The notes beneath the pieces are model-generated. The model made no database searches. It had not been told where the DNA came from and saw only the letters and a program-made list of their open reading frames with translations. The position numbers were made by a program, and so were the translations under genes. Positions 39,023 through 47,736 of a DNA stretch of 64,000 nucleotides are shown here, one piece after another; within the stretch, counting starts at the first letter, position 1; each line of letters starts with the position of its first letter. This stretch comes from an uncultured Bacteroidota bacterium (GTDB taxonomy: Bacteria; Bacteroidota; Bacteroidia; Flavobacteriales; Flavobacteriaceae), in assembly GCA_902546095.1 (NCBI GenBank), contig CACCIQ010000001.1, forward strand, positions 2,501 to 66,500. Direction: 5' to 3'.

Positions 39023-40195
39023 TTAATACTCAAAGTTTCCTTTATCTCCAGAAATCGAAAGCTTATTAGATTTAGAATCTTCTACCCTTCCTATTATTTT
39101 AGCTTCTAAATTGAATGAAGCACTTATATCAATTATTTTCTGAGCAGAAAGTTTATCTGTATAAATTTCTAGTCTATGCCCCATGTTAAAAACCTGGTAC
39201 ATTTCTTTCCAGGATGTTTTAGATTCATCTTGGATTAAATCAAAAACAATTGGTGTATTGAATAAGTTATCTTTAATAATGTGTTTATTTTCAACAAAAT
39301 GCAGAACCTTAGTTTGTGCTCCACCACTACAATGAATCATTCCATCAATATTAGATACACCAACTTTAGAAATAATTTCTTTTACTACTGGAGCATAGGT
39401 TCTTGTTGGAGATAAAACTAACTTGCCAACATCATGATTATATCCTTCAATTTTATCAGTAAGCTTTTTTGAACCAGTGTAAACAAGGCTATCATCCAGT
39501 GAATTGTCATAAGTTTCTGGATACTTTTCTTTTAAATACTTTTGAAATACATCATGCCTAGCTGAAGTCAATCCATTACTTCCAATTCCACTATTATATT
39601 CATCTTCATAGTTTGTTTTACCAAATGATGCTAAGCCAACAATTACATTTCCAGATTTAATTTTAGAGTTGTCAATTACATCGCTTTTTTTAAGTCGCGA
39701 TACCACAGTTGAATCAACAATAATTGTTTTTACCAAATCACCAACATCAGCTGTTTCACCACCTGAAGATTTTATATTAATACCAAAGGAATTTAATTTT
39801 GAAATAACTAGTTCATTGCCTTCAATAATTGCTTTTAATACATCGCCAGTTATAAGTTTTTTATTTCTACCAATAGTTGAGGAAACAACTATATTGTCAA
39901 CAGCACCAACGCAGATTAAATCATCAATATTCATAATTAATGAGTCTTGAGCAATACCTTTCCAAACACTAATGTCTCCCGTCTCTTTCCAGTAGGCATA
40001 AGCTAAAGATGACTTTGTACCTGCTCCATCAGCGTGCATTACAATACAATAATCATCATTACCAGATATTAAATCAGGAATGATTTTACAGAAAGCTTTT
40101 GGGAAAAGACCTTTATCAACATTTTTGATTGCTTCATGAACCTCTTTCTTATCAAATGAAACTCCTCTGCTGTCATATTTTGATAAATTATCCAA
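39023..40195 (-). CDS. purM: phosphoribosylformylglycinamidine cyclo-ligase (AIR synthetase)
   Basis: A 390-residue ATP-dependent ligase of the PurM fold, longer than E. coli PurM (345) as in other Flavobacteriia. Recognisable segments are [16 protein letters not shown], the [10 protein letters not shown] motif, and [22 protein letters not shown]. It catalyses the fifth step of purine synthesis. The only possible start is TTG at 40195, which follows directly on an in-frame stop codon. The 244-base upstream region (40196-40439), shared with divergent glnA, is very AT-rich with no convincing promoter. Confidence 0.93.
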   Translation of the reverse strand: MDNLSKYDSRGVSFDKKEVHEAIKNVDKGLFPKAFCKIIPDLISGNDDYCIVMHADGAGTKSSLAYAYWKETGDISVWKGIAQDSLIMNIDDLICVGAVDNIVVSSTIGRNKKLITGDVLKAIIEGNELVISKLNSFGINIKSSGGETADVGDLVKTIIVDSTVVSRLKKSDVIDNSKIKSGNVIVGLASFGKTNYEDEYNSGIGSNGLTSARHDVFQKYLKEKYPETYDNSLDDSLVYTGSKKLTDKIEGYNHDVGKLVLSPTRTYAPVVKEIISKVGVSNIDGMIHCSGGAQTKVLHFVENKHIIKDNLFNTPIVFDLIQDESKTSWKEMYQVFNMGHRLEIYTDKLSAQKIIDISASFNLEAKIIGRVEDSKSNKLSISGDKGNFEY

Positions 40196-40439
40196 CTAAT
40201 TTTTAAATATTTATTCAAAGATACGGCTTAAAAAAGATTAGAAAAAAATATAGAATTATAATTAAAATAATTTTTTAAATAATATTGAATTTTAAAGGCT
40301 GATAATTATTAAAAACTAAAAAAAAATAAGTAAAAAATGTGATGTTAATAAAAAGAAATAAAATTGATTTTTCTAGTAATTATATTTCCCAAATTAATTA
40401 TACTTTTAGTTCCCTATAAACACGTAAATGTAAATTGTT

Positions 40440-41447
40440 ATGGGCAAATCAAAACTAGAATATTTATGGTTGGATGGATACAAACCAACCCAGAGCTTAC
40501 GCGGAAAAACAAAAGTTGTATCAGATTTTAGTGGTAAACTTGAAGACTGTCCAATCTGGGCTTTTGATGGAAGTTCTACCCAGCAGGCACCAGGCGGCTC
40601 ATCTGACTGTTTGTTAAAACCTGTTGCTATTTATCCAGATCCAGTCAGAAAGGATGGATGGATTGTTATGAACGAAGTATTAAACTCAGACGGATCTCCT
40701 CACGAATCAAATGGTAGAGCTACTATCGATGATGATGATGATGATTTCTGGTTTGGATTTGAACAAGAGTATTTCTTGTGGGATCCAGAAACAAACCTTC
40801 CATTGGGCTTTCCAAAAGACCAGACACCACAAGGCCAATTTTATTGCTCAGTTGGTGGTAAAAATGCATTTGGAAGAGAAATAATGGATAGACACCTAGA
40901 TATTTGCATTGATGCTGGAATAAATATAGAAGGTACCAATGCTGAGGTTGCTGCAGGTCAATGGGAATTCCAAATTTTTGCTAAAGGCGCTGCTAAAGCT
41001 GGAGACGAAATTTGGGTTGCTAGATATTTTCTAGAAAGATTAGCTGAAGAATATGGTTTAGCTATTGAGTATCATCCAAAACCACTTGGAGCAACAGACT
41101 GGAATGGATCAGGAATGCATGCAAACTTCTCAAATACAACGCTAAGAACATGTGGATCTAAAGAAACATATGAGGCAATTTGTGAAGCTTTCAGACCCGT
41201 TGTAAATGAGCATATTGCTGTCTATGGAGCTTATAATGATCAAAGACTTACTGGTGATCATGAAACGCAATCAATAACAGAGTTTAGTTATGGTGTTTCA
41301 GATAGAGGAGCTTCTATTAGAATTCCAATTATAACAGTTGAAAAAGGTTATAAAGGTTGGCTAGAAGATAGAAGACCAGCATCTAATGGTGATCCATATA
41401 AAATTGCAGCTAGAATTATTAAGACAGTTAAGTCTGCAAAAGTTTAA
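40440..41447 (+). CDS. glnA: glutamine synthetase, type II (eukaryote-like)
   Basis: A 335-residue glutamine synthetase of the GSII class: short, with LEYLWLDGYKP and the beta-grasp segment IWAFDGSSTQQAPG. The catalytic domain has FGFEQEYFLW, the ATP/ammonia region VAAGQWEFQI, and the glutamate-binding NGSGMHANFS. It assimilates ammonium and thus pairs functionally with amt 3.4 kb away. A run of six aspartates (residues 97-102) precedes the catalytic domain. GSII is not adenylylated like GSI, so control is probably transcriptional. A strong terminator follows. Confidence 0.95.
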   Translation: MGKSKLEYLWLDGYKPTQSLRGKTKVVSDFSGKLEDCPIWAFDGSSTQQAPGGSSDCLLKPVAIYPDPVRKDGWIVMNEVLNSDGSPHESNGRATIDDDDDDFWFGFEQEYFLWDPETNLPLGFPKDQTPQGQFYCSVGGKNAFGREIMDRHLDICIDAGINIEGTNAEVAAGQWEFQIFAKGAAKAGDEIWVARYFLERLAEEYGLAIEYHPKPLGATDWNGSGMHANFSNTTLRTCGSKETYEAICEAFRPVVNEHIAVYGAYNDQRLTGDHETQSITEFSYGVSDRGASIRIPIITVEKGYKGWLEDRRPASNGDPYKIAARIIKTVKSAKV

Positions 41448-41470
41448 TTATTAAGTTAAATTTTAATTCA

Positions 41471-41500
41471 AAAAACACCTCTTTTAGGGGTGTTTTTTTA
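41471..41500. terminator. rho-independent terminator between convergent glnA and antiporter genes
   Basis: ACACCTCT pairs with AGGGGTGT (8 pairs including one G-T) around TTT, with T-runs on either side when read on each strand, so it can end both glnA and the facing antiporter gene. Confidence 0.88.
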
Positions 41501-42430
41501 TATTATATAAATATAATATGCTATAAAGCATATAAAATAGATTAGACCATGATATGTATTTAGTAATCTCTTTTTTGTTGAAAGGTAAAAGAGTAATAAA
41601 ACGAAACTAAATAGTATCATTACATAGATATCAAACTCCAAAATTCCATCACTTAAAATATTTAAATCAGTTATTATTGAGGTAATACCTATCACTGCAA
41701 GAATATTAAAAATATTAGATCCAATTATGTTACCAATTGAAATGTCTAATTCTGATTTATAAATAGCAACAAGAGTTGTTACAAGCTCTGGCAAGCTAGT
41801 TCCAATTGCAACCAAAGTTAATCCGATGACTCTTTCAGAAACACCAAAATACTTTGCAAAATATATAGAACTATTCACAAAAAGTTCAGAACCAACATAA
41901 AGCACAAAACTCGATATGATAATATAAACTAAAATATTTAGGTTTGACAAGGTAACTTCATCTGAAATATCATCATTACTATCATCTTTTCTAATTTTTA
42001 CTATAAAAAAAAGAAAAAGAATTAATCCTGTAAATAAAATTATTCCCTCCACTCTATTTACAGTATAATCTTTAAGAAAAAAATAAAAAACAAAACTAAT
42101 AATCATCAAGAATGTCCAATCATAGACCATATTAGATTTAGGAATTATAATGCTTGTGAAAAACAAAGCTGAGCCTAGGACCAAACCTATATTTGCAATA
42201 TTTGATCCTATTACATTTGAGATTGCAATATCAGCTGAGCCTTTGAGGGCAGAACTAATACTTATCAATAATTCTGGTGCTGATGTAGCAAAAGAAACAA
42301 CTGTTAAGCCAATAACAACTTTTGATAATTTTAATTTTACTGAAAGTTCAACTGCTGATTTTAAAAGATAATTACTTCCACCAATTAGCAAAATCAATCC
42401 AGAAATTAGTAATAGAATTTGAGTTGTCAT
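41498..42430 (-). CDS. calcium/sodium antiporter family protein (YrbG-like)
   Basis: A 310-residue cation antiporter of the CaCA family with 10 predicted helices in two inverted halves. Each half carries an alpha-repeat: VVSFATSAPELLIS with SNVIGSNIANIGLVLG, and LVAIGTSLPELVTT with GNIIGSNIFNILAV. The acidic residues in the PEL motifs bind the cation. It is a single gene, convergent with glnA across a shared terminator, and divergent from the 50-residue gene. Confidence 0.93.
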   Translation of the reverse strand: MTTQILLLISGLILLIGGSNYLLKSAVELSVKLKLSKVVIGLTVVSFATSAPELLISISSALKGSADIAISNVIGSNIANIGLVLGSALFFTSIIIPKSNMVYDWTFLMIISFVFYFFLKDYTVNRVEGIILFTGLILFLFFIVKIRKDDSNDDISDEVTLSNLNILVYIIISSFVLYVGSELFVNSSIYFAKYFGVSERVIGLTLVAIGTSLPELVTTLVAIYKSELDISIGNIIGSNIFNILAVIGITSIITDLNILSDGILEFDIYVMILFSFVLLLFYLSTKKRLLNTYHGLIYFICFIAYYIYII

Positions 42431-42472
42431 TATATTTTGCTAAGATAAGACATGTATTGTATATTGCATTAA

Positions 42473-42625
42473 ATGAAAACTAAAGTTATTTTTCAATTTC
42501 TAGCAAAAATTAACAAGTTGATTTTCCCTAGTTTCGCAAAAAAAGGATTAGATCTTAAAAAAGTTAATAAAATACAAATGCTTATAATAGCATACAGATA
42601 CTACATAACAAAAAATGCACTCTAA
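42473..42625 (+). CDS. 50-residue basic protein (flavobacterial small conserved type)
   Basis: This 50-codon ORF begins MKTKVIFQFLAKINKLIFPS and ends RYYITKNAL. It is basic and helical. I recognise the pattern from short proteins in Flavobacteriia of the form FLAKLNK..LPS(Y/F)xKK.LD......I..(W/Y)R.(Y/W)(V/I)T..AL, often mislabelled SsrA-binding protein. Its stop TAA shares one base with the ATG of the asparaginase gene, so translation is probably coupled. The function is unknown. Confidence 0.75.
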   Translation: MKTKVIFQFLAKINKLIFPSFAKKGLDLKKVNKIQMLIIAYRYYITKNAL

Positions 42626-43593
42626 TGTTTAGACTTACTTTTATAGTTTTTCTTATTTCAATCTTGTTTAGCTGTGAAAATAGTAGAGAAATTGATTTTG
42701 CAATTGTCATTCATGGTGGGGCTGGAACTATTCTAAAAAAGAATATGAGTAAAAAAATGGAATCAGCGTATGATCAAAAAATGAGAGAGGCCTTAAACAT
42801 TGGATACAAAATACTTGAAGATGGAGGCTCAAGTGTTGATGCTGTTGAATCAACAATTAAAGTGCTTGAAAACTCAGAATTATTTAATGCCGGTAAAGGC
42901 TCTGTCTTATCAAATGATGAGATTGTTGAAATGGATGCATCTATAATGTTTGGAGGAAATTTAAATGCAGGTGCAATTGCAGGTGTTAAAACCATAAAAA
43001 ATCCAATATCAGCTGCAAGATCTGTTATGGAAAAATCTGAGCATGTATTTCTTTCTGGAAGTGGAGCAGAATTATTTGCAAAAAGTCAAGGTTTAGAAAT
43101 TACCGATAATGAATATTTTATAACTGAAAGAAGATTGAATTCATTACTAAATGCAAAAAAGAGAGATTCGTTAAAGGAAAATAAATTTGGCACTGTTGGC
43201 TGTGTTGCATTAGACAAACTTGGTAATATAACATCAGGTACATCGACAGGTGGAATGACCAATAAAAAATGGAATAGAATTGGGGATGTTCCAATAATTG
43301 GTGCAGGAACCTACGCTAACAATAACACCTGTGGTATTTCATCCACAGGATGGGGAGAATACTTTATTAGAAATGTAGTTGCTTATGATATATCCTCACA
43401 AATTGAATACAAAAATATTTCTATAAATTCAGCGGCACGAAATACTTTGAAAAAAGTGAAAGATTTAGGTGGCAGTGGTGGTGTAATTGGTATTGATAAG
43501 AATGGAAATATTTTAATGGATTTTAATACTGAGGGGATGTACAGAGGATACAGGAAATCAAACGGCGAATCTGTGATAAAAATCTATAAATAA
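42625..43593 (+). CDS. isoaspartyl peptidase/L-asparaginase, lipoprotein
   Basis: A 322-residue Ntn-hydrolase (plant-type asparaginase). The N-terminal HGGAGT motif and the autocleavage site FG|TVGCVA with nucleophile T190 are present, and GTSTGGMTNKKWNRIGD and GAGTYANN line the active site. A lipobox (FSC, about residue 16) indicates export and anchoring. The precursor should split into alpha and beta chains at Gly189-Thr190. It follows the 50-residue gene with a one-base overlap and ends 10 bases into the convergent crtY. A weak five-pair hairpin with a T-run (43602-43620) may terminate it. Confidence 0.93.
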   Translation: MFRLTFIVFLISILFSCENSREIDFAIVIHGGAGTILKKNMSKKMESAYDQKMREALNIGYKILEDGGSSVDAVESTIKVLENSELFNAGKGSVLSNDEIVEMDASIMFGGNLNAGAIAGVKTIKNPISAARSVMEKSEHVFLSGSGAELFAKSQGLEITDNEYFITERRLNSLLNAKKRDSLKENKFGTVGCVALDKLGNITSGTSTGGMTNKKWNRIGDVPIIGAGTYANNNTCGISSTGWGEYFIRNVVAYDISSQIEYKNISINSAARNTLKKVKDLGGSGGVIGIDKNGNILMDFNTEGMYRGYRKSNGESVIKIYK

Positions 43594-44744
43594 GTCGATA
43601 TTATCCGGGGGATATTTTTTAGGAATGATTTAATAAACATCAACTTAGGAAAAGAATTAATAATTCTTAAATCGTCCCAGTAACTTCCTTCATTATCAAG
43701 AAAACGGAATATTGAACTAAAGCTATTTTTCTTGAACATTGTTTCAAAAAGTACAGATCCTACTGAATTCTTATTAAACAGCACATCAAGAAAAATCAAG
43801 TCATAAAACCAATATCTATTTCTAAATTTAAAATTTTTGAAACTTCTCCCTGAAATAAGAAATGAAATTAATTTATCAGAAAATTTATCGATAAATCTAA
43901 ATGTGTAACCACTTGATGGTTTAGTCCATCCCCCAGCAGTTCCAATATTAATTAAATTGGATGAATTGTACTTATCATATGGATAACATGTCATTGGAAT
44001 AACACCTTTTTCTTTTGAAATTATCTCATAATCTTTAATGTTCAAGGAGGAGATATATTTTTTGATTTCAGACTCATACTCTTTCTCTTCGATTAAATTT
44101 TTTGTAAATAAAGTAAATTCAATAAGTGCCTCATTATTTTTCTTAGGTAGTAAATAAAAAAAACGAGTCTCATTCTTCTGATCTATTGAAAAATCCATAA
44201 TTGTAGCAATGCTAGGATCAAAACAACTTGTATTTGTTTTAATTGTCCATCCTTTAAAATGCTGCAATAATTTGGGAAATTTTTTGTGATTATCATATGG
44301 TGTAAATTTTGGTATACTATTAAAAACTTTATTAGCAGTGTATTGACCGTTTTTAGACCTTACATTTACCGTTTCATTTTCATCTGATATATTTAAAACA
44401 TCATCATAAACTAAACTAATTTTTAATTTTGATTCTACTATTTTTTTAATTTTCTTAAAAAATTTAGAACTACTAATCATATTATACCTTAGTTGTTTCA
44501 GGTCATAATCAATTTCAGTGTCAATATTTTTGAACCTAATGTCAGACCATTTTTTGTCAATAAAATCACTCCAAATTGAATCTTTATTGTCCCAAAAGCA
44601 CCATGTTTTATTTATCTCAACACTGCTATTTTCAATTACTAGAATTGATTTATTTCTAAAAAAATTATAAGATGACATTTTATAAAGAATGATACATGTT
44701 GAAAGACCATATCCACAGAATATATAATCAAATTTATTTTTCAA
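43584..44744 (-). CDS. crtY: lycopene beta-cyclase (CrtY family)
   Basis: A 386-residue FAD-dependent cyclase. The N-terminal dinucleotide motif reads YIFCGYGLST, and ENSSVEINKTWCFWD, FDPSIATIMDFSID and the IGTAGGWTKPSSGY segment (pattern G-T-A-G-G-x-T-x-P-S-T/S-G-Y) are diagnostic of CrtY lycopene cyclases. It forms beta-rings on one or both lycopene ends. The start is TTG, as an in-frame stop lies just upstream without an ATG. It diverges from the crtA-like gene, 77 bases away, and heads one arm of the carotenoid cluster. Confidence 0.9.
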   Translation of the reverse strand: MKNKFDYIFCGYGLSTCIILYKMSSYNFFRNKSILVIENSSVEINKTWCFWDNKDSIWSDFIDKKWSDIRFKNIDTEIDYDLKQLRYNMISSSKFFKKIKKIVESKLKISLVYDDVLNISDENETVNVRSKNGQYTANKVFNSIPKFTPYDNHKKFPKLLQHFKGWTIKTNTSCFDPSIATIMDFSIDQKNETRFFYLLPKKNNEALIEFTLFTKNLIEEKEYESEIKKYISSLNIKDYEIISKEKGVIPMTCYPYDKYNSSNLINIGTAGGWTKPSSGYTFRFIDKFSDKLISFLISGRSFKNFKFRNRYWFYDLIFLDVLFNKNSVGSVLFETMFKKNSFSSIFRFLDNEGSYWDDLRIINSFPKLMFIKSFLKNIPRIISTYL

Positions 44745-44821
44745 TTTAATTTATTTAAACGAATCTAAATATATCATTAATTATTTTAATTTAATGGAAC
44801 GAATTTTGATAATTAAGATTT

Positions 44822-45490
44822 GTGTTTGTTTCCATATCATTTTTTTATTTTAAGTCAAATAAATTTTGGGCTTTTAAACAAATGGTTGAAGCCAGAAAGT
44901 TCCTAAATAAATTAAAAAATATTACATTTTACAAAATGCTTGGAACCGGTGCTGAGGGAGGTTTTATAAAACCCGATTTTGGAGTATACTCCTTACTCTG
45001 TGTGTGGAAAAATAAAAAAAGTGCATTAAAATTTTTAAACGCTAGTGAACATGCCTATGAAATTAGTAGAAAAGCTGAAAAAAGAGTTGATTATTTGATG
45101 ACTCCCATTATGTCAAATGGTCTTTGGGATAAAATAAATCCTTTTCAAATTAATGAAAAAGTCGTTACTAATTCAGAAAATAAAATTGGAGTAATAACAA
45201 GAGGGAAGATAAAACTTTCCAAACAGATTGATTTTTGGGCTAATGTGCCAGCTGCTGCAAAATCAATTCGCAATGCTGATGGCGTTGAATTCTATAAAGG
45301 TATTGGGGAGCTTCCTTTTCTTACCCAAGCTACTTTTAGTGTTTGGAAAGATTTTAGTTCAATTACAGATTTTGCATATAAAAATAAAGCACATTCAGAA
45401 ATAATTAAAAAAACTAAAGAGCGAGGATGGTATAGTGAGGATTTATTTGCAAGATTTAATATAATCAGTCAAAAAACTAAAATATTTTAA
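44822..45490 (+). CDS. CrtA-like carotenoid 2-oxygenase (spheroidene monooxygenase family)
   Basis: A 222-residue protein resembling spheroidene monooxygenase CrtA: the opening VSISFFYFKSNKFWAFKQM matches the CrtA start, FYKMLGTGAEGGFIKPDFGVY follows, and ATFSVWKDFSSITDFAYKN lies near the end. CrtA adds a keto or hydroxyl group at C-2 of the acyclic end of carotenoids in purple bacteria. A homologue beside a desaturase and a hydratase points to 2'-oxidation of a monocyclic carotenoid. The start is GTG. It ends 2 bases before the desaturase ATG. Confidence 0.8.
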   Translation: MFVSISFFYFKSNKFWAFKQMVEARKFLNKLKNITFYKMLGTGAEGGFIKPDFGVYSLLCVWKNKKSALKFLNASEHAYEISRKAEKRVDYLMTPIMSNGLWDKINPFQINEKVVTNSENKIGVITRGKIKLSKQIDFWANVPAAAKSIRNADGVEFYKGIGELPFLTQATFSVWKDFSSITDFAYKNKAHSEIIKKTKERGWYSEDLFARFNIISQKTKIF

Positions 45491-45492
45491 TA

Positions 45493-46962
45493 ATGAAAGC
45501 AAATGTCATTGGATCAGGAATTGGAGGAATAAGCGCAGCAATTAGATTAAGAAATATGGGCTTTAATGTTAATGTGTTTGAAAAAAACAAAAACCCAGGC
45601 GGAAAACTAAATACATTTAAACTAGGTGATTATAGATTTGATGCAGGCCCCTCACTTTTTACCATGCCAAATCTTGTGGATGAATTATTTACAATGTCAG
45701 GTGAAAATCCAAGAAATTTTTTTAAGTACAAAAAAAAAGATATTCATTGTAAATATTATTGGGATGACGGAACTAAATTTACCGCTTTTTCAGACAAACA
45801 AAAATTTTTAAATGAGGTTAAAGAAAAATTTAAAGTAGAAAATAAAGTGTTAACTAACTATTTTTTAAAAGCAAGAAAAAAATATGAATTAACTAAAAAT
45901 ATATTTTTAAATAAATCACTACACAAGCTATCGACTTATACGAATATTAAAACAATCAAAGCATTGTTTAAGTTCAATATTTATCAAATAAATCAGACTT
46001 TGAATCAGGTTAATTCTAAAGAATTAAAAAATGATTATTTAATTCAAATTTTTAACAGATATGCAACTTATAATGGATCATCACCATACAAAACACCAGG
46101 AATGATGACACTAATCCAGCATCTTGAAAATAATTATGGCACATATATCCCTGAAAAAGGGATGTATGATATTACAAACAGTCTTTATGAATTAGCAAAA
46201 AGAATTGGTGTTAATTTTTACTTTAATAAATGTGTCACAGGTTTAAACGTAAAAAATAATATTGTTGACTCAATTGAACTTAATGACGGTAAGATTTTTA
46301 AATCGGATTATATAATTTCAAATGTAGATACCAATTACTTCTACAAAAACATAATTAAAAATCAAACTAAAAATATATTTACAGAACAAGAAAGATCAAG
46401 TTCTGCTGTAATTTATTACTGGGGCATGAATAAAAAATTTGAAAATTTAGATCTTCATAACATATTATTTTCATCCGATTACAAAACTGAATTTGAATAC
46501 ATTTTTAAAAAAAGTAAATTATTTAATGACCCTACTATTTACATAAACATAACATCCAAAGATGTTAAAAATGATGCGCCTAAAAATTGTGAAAATTGGT
46601 TTGTAATGGTTAATGCTCCACACAATAAAAATCAAAACTGGGAAAATGAACTGGTTGAATTAAAAAAAAATATTTTGGAAAAAATTGAGAGAATATTGGA
46701 ATGTGATGTTGAAAAACACATACAAGAGGAGAGAATATATAGCCCTAAAAATCTCGAAAATAATACCAATTCCTATCAAGGATCATTGTACGGTACATCA
46801 AGTAACAATATATTATCATCATTTTTAAGGCATCCAAATTTTTCAAGAAAATTTAAAAATCTATTTTTCTGTGGAGGGAGCGTACACCCAGGTGGAGGTA
46901 TTCCATTATGTCTATTATCATCAAAGATTGCATGTGATTTAATTGAAAATTCTAAATATTAA
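45493..46962 (+). CDS. crtD: carotenoid desaturase, CrtD-like (1-hydroxycarotenoid 3,4-desaturase)
   Basis: A 489-residue FAD desaturase of the CrtI/CrtD family. The N-terminal motif is GSGIGGISAAIRLRNMGF, and the FDAGPSLFTMPNLVDELF segment, together with FNRYATYNGSSPYKTPG, matches the CrtD type of Bacteroidota. Phytoene desaturases of that phylum instead show an FDIGPSWYWMP pattern in the same place. The C-terminal FAD segment FCGGSVHPGGGIPLCLLSSK is intact. It probably desaturates the acyclic end at C-3',4' after C-1' hydration. It lies between the CrtA-like and CruF-like genes. CrtI identity cannot be fully excluded. Confidence 0.8.
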   Translation: MKANVIGSGIGGISAAIRLRNMGFNVNVFEKNKNPGGKLNTFKLGDYRFDAGPSLFTMPNLVDELFTMSGENPRNFFKYKKKDIHCKYYWDDGTKFTAFSDKQKFLNEVKEKFKVENKVLTNYFLKARKKYELTKNIFLNKSLHKLSTYTNIKTIKALFKFNIYQINQTLNQVNSKELKNDYLIQIFNRYATYNGSSPYKTPGMMTLIQHLENNYGTYIPEKGMYDITNSLYELAKRIGVNFYFNKCVTGLNVKNNIVDSIELNDGKIFKSDYIISNVDTNYFYKNIIKNQTKNIFTEQERSSSAVIYYWGMNKKFENLDLHNILFSSDYKTEFEYIFKKSKLFNDPTIYINITSKDVKNDAPKNCENWFVMVNAPHNKNQNWENELVELKKNILEKIERILECDVEKHIQEERIYSPKNLENNTNSYQGSLYGTSSNNILSSFLRHPNFSRKFKNLFFCGGSVHPGGGIPLCLLSSKIACDLIENSKY

Positions 46963-47575
46963 AATATCAATTTTTCTTATATGGCTAATTCATATTTCAG
47001 GTGCCCTAGGGCTCTTATATTATGATATCATATTTTTTGCTGCTCTAACTCCAATAAATCTATATCTGACAGCTCTACTCCTAATAATTAACCAAAAAAA
47101 ACCTGGTTTCAGGGAATTATTAGGGATTTTTCTAATATTTTTTGTTGGAATTTTTGTTGAGTTTTTAGGTGTTAATTATGGTTTAATTTTTGGAAATTAT
47201 GAATATGGTCAGAATATGGGGCCAAAATCCTTAGGTGTACCCTTTCTGATTGGTATTAATTGGATAATAATTACTTTAATTTCGGGTGGAATTGCTCATA
47301 ATTTATGGATAAAAAATAAATATTTTTCAATAATATTAGCCTCGATTCTAATGGTTTTTATAGATCTTTTCATTGAACCTGTTGCACCTATTTTAGATTT
47401 TTGGGAATTTAAAGATAATATTGTTCCAGCATCTAATTATATGGGGTGGTTTTTAACTGGCATTATAACACAGACTATTTATTATAATTCATTTAAAAAT
47501 AAAGAGTTCAATTTTTCAATTAATCTTTACTCAGCTATGCTCATATTCTTTTTACTTTTAAATTTATTAGGTTAA
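46943..47575 (+). CDS. carotenoid biosynthesis membrane protein (CruF-like 1',2'-hydratase)
   Basis: A 210-residue protein with six or seven helices of the DUF422/CruF family. Signature regions are the EFLGVNYGLIFGNYEYG segment and LGVPFLIGINWIII, with DLFIEPVAPILDFWEF near the C-terminus; the acidic residues are thought to serve catalysis. CruF-type proteins hydrate the 1',2' double bond of acyclic carotenoid ends. The start is TTG inside the end of crtD (20-base overlap); no ATG precedes the first helix. It ends the carotenoid arm, followed by tRNA-Arg. Confidence 0.8.
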   Translation: MKILNIKISIFLIWLIHISGALGLLYYDIIFFAALTPINLYLTALLLIINQKKPGFRELLGIFLIFFVGIFVEFLGVNYGLIFGNYEYGQNMGPKSLGVPFLIGINWIIITLISGGIAHNLWIKNKYFSIILASILMVFIDLFIEPVAPILDFWEFKDNIVPASNYMGWFLTGIITQTIYYNSFKNKEFNFSINLYSAMLIFFLLLNLLG

Positions 47576-47591
47576 TTTGCAAATAATTATT

Positions 47592-47665
47592 GGCCTCGTA
47601 GCATAACTGAATAGTGCATCTGATTACGGCTCAGAAGGTTGTAGGTTTGAATCCTGCCGAGGTCA
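47592..47665 (+). tRNA. tRNA-Arg (anticodon ACG)
   Basis: A 74-base cloverleaf: acceptor GGCCTCG with CGAGGTC, D-arm GCAT/GTGC with loop AACTGAATA, anticodon stem TCTGA/TCAGA with loop TTACGGC (anticodon ACG, needing A34-to-I editing), T-arm GTAGG/CCTGC with loop TTTGAAT, and discriminator A. CCA is not encoded. The normally invariant G19 and C56 are A and T here, a compensating change. Confidence 0.92.
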
Positions 47666-47670
47666 CATAA

Positions 47671-47707
47671 AAAAGGGGGAATCACACTTGATTCCCTTTT
47701 TTTTATT
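47671..47707 (+). terminator. rho-independent terminator after tRNA-Arg
   Basis: GGGAATCA pairs perfectly with TGATTCCC (8 pairs) around CACT, flanked by A-run and ten T. It ends the tRNA transcript and possibly the carotenoid arm. Confidence 0.9.
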
Positions 47708-47736
47708 CATTATATTAATAGAATAATTTATTACTT

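Noticed and set aside
40722-40745. Run of GATGAT repeats in glnA encoding six aspartates
   Set aside because: A short in-frame low-complexity stretch in a loop of an intact enzyme; not a repeat element.
43602-43620. Hairpin TATCC/GGATA with a T-run after the asparaginase
   Set aside because: The stem has only five pairs and lies inside the coding end of crtY; too weak to list as a terminator.
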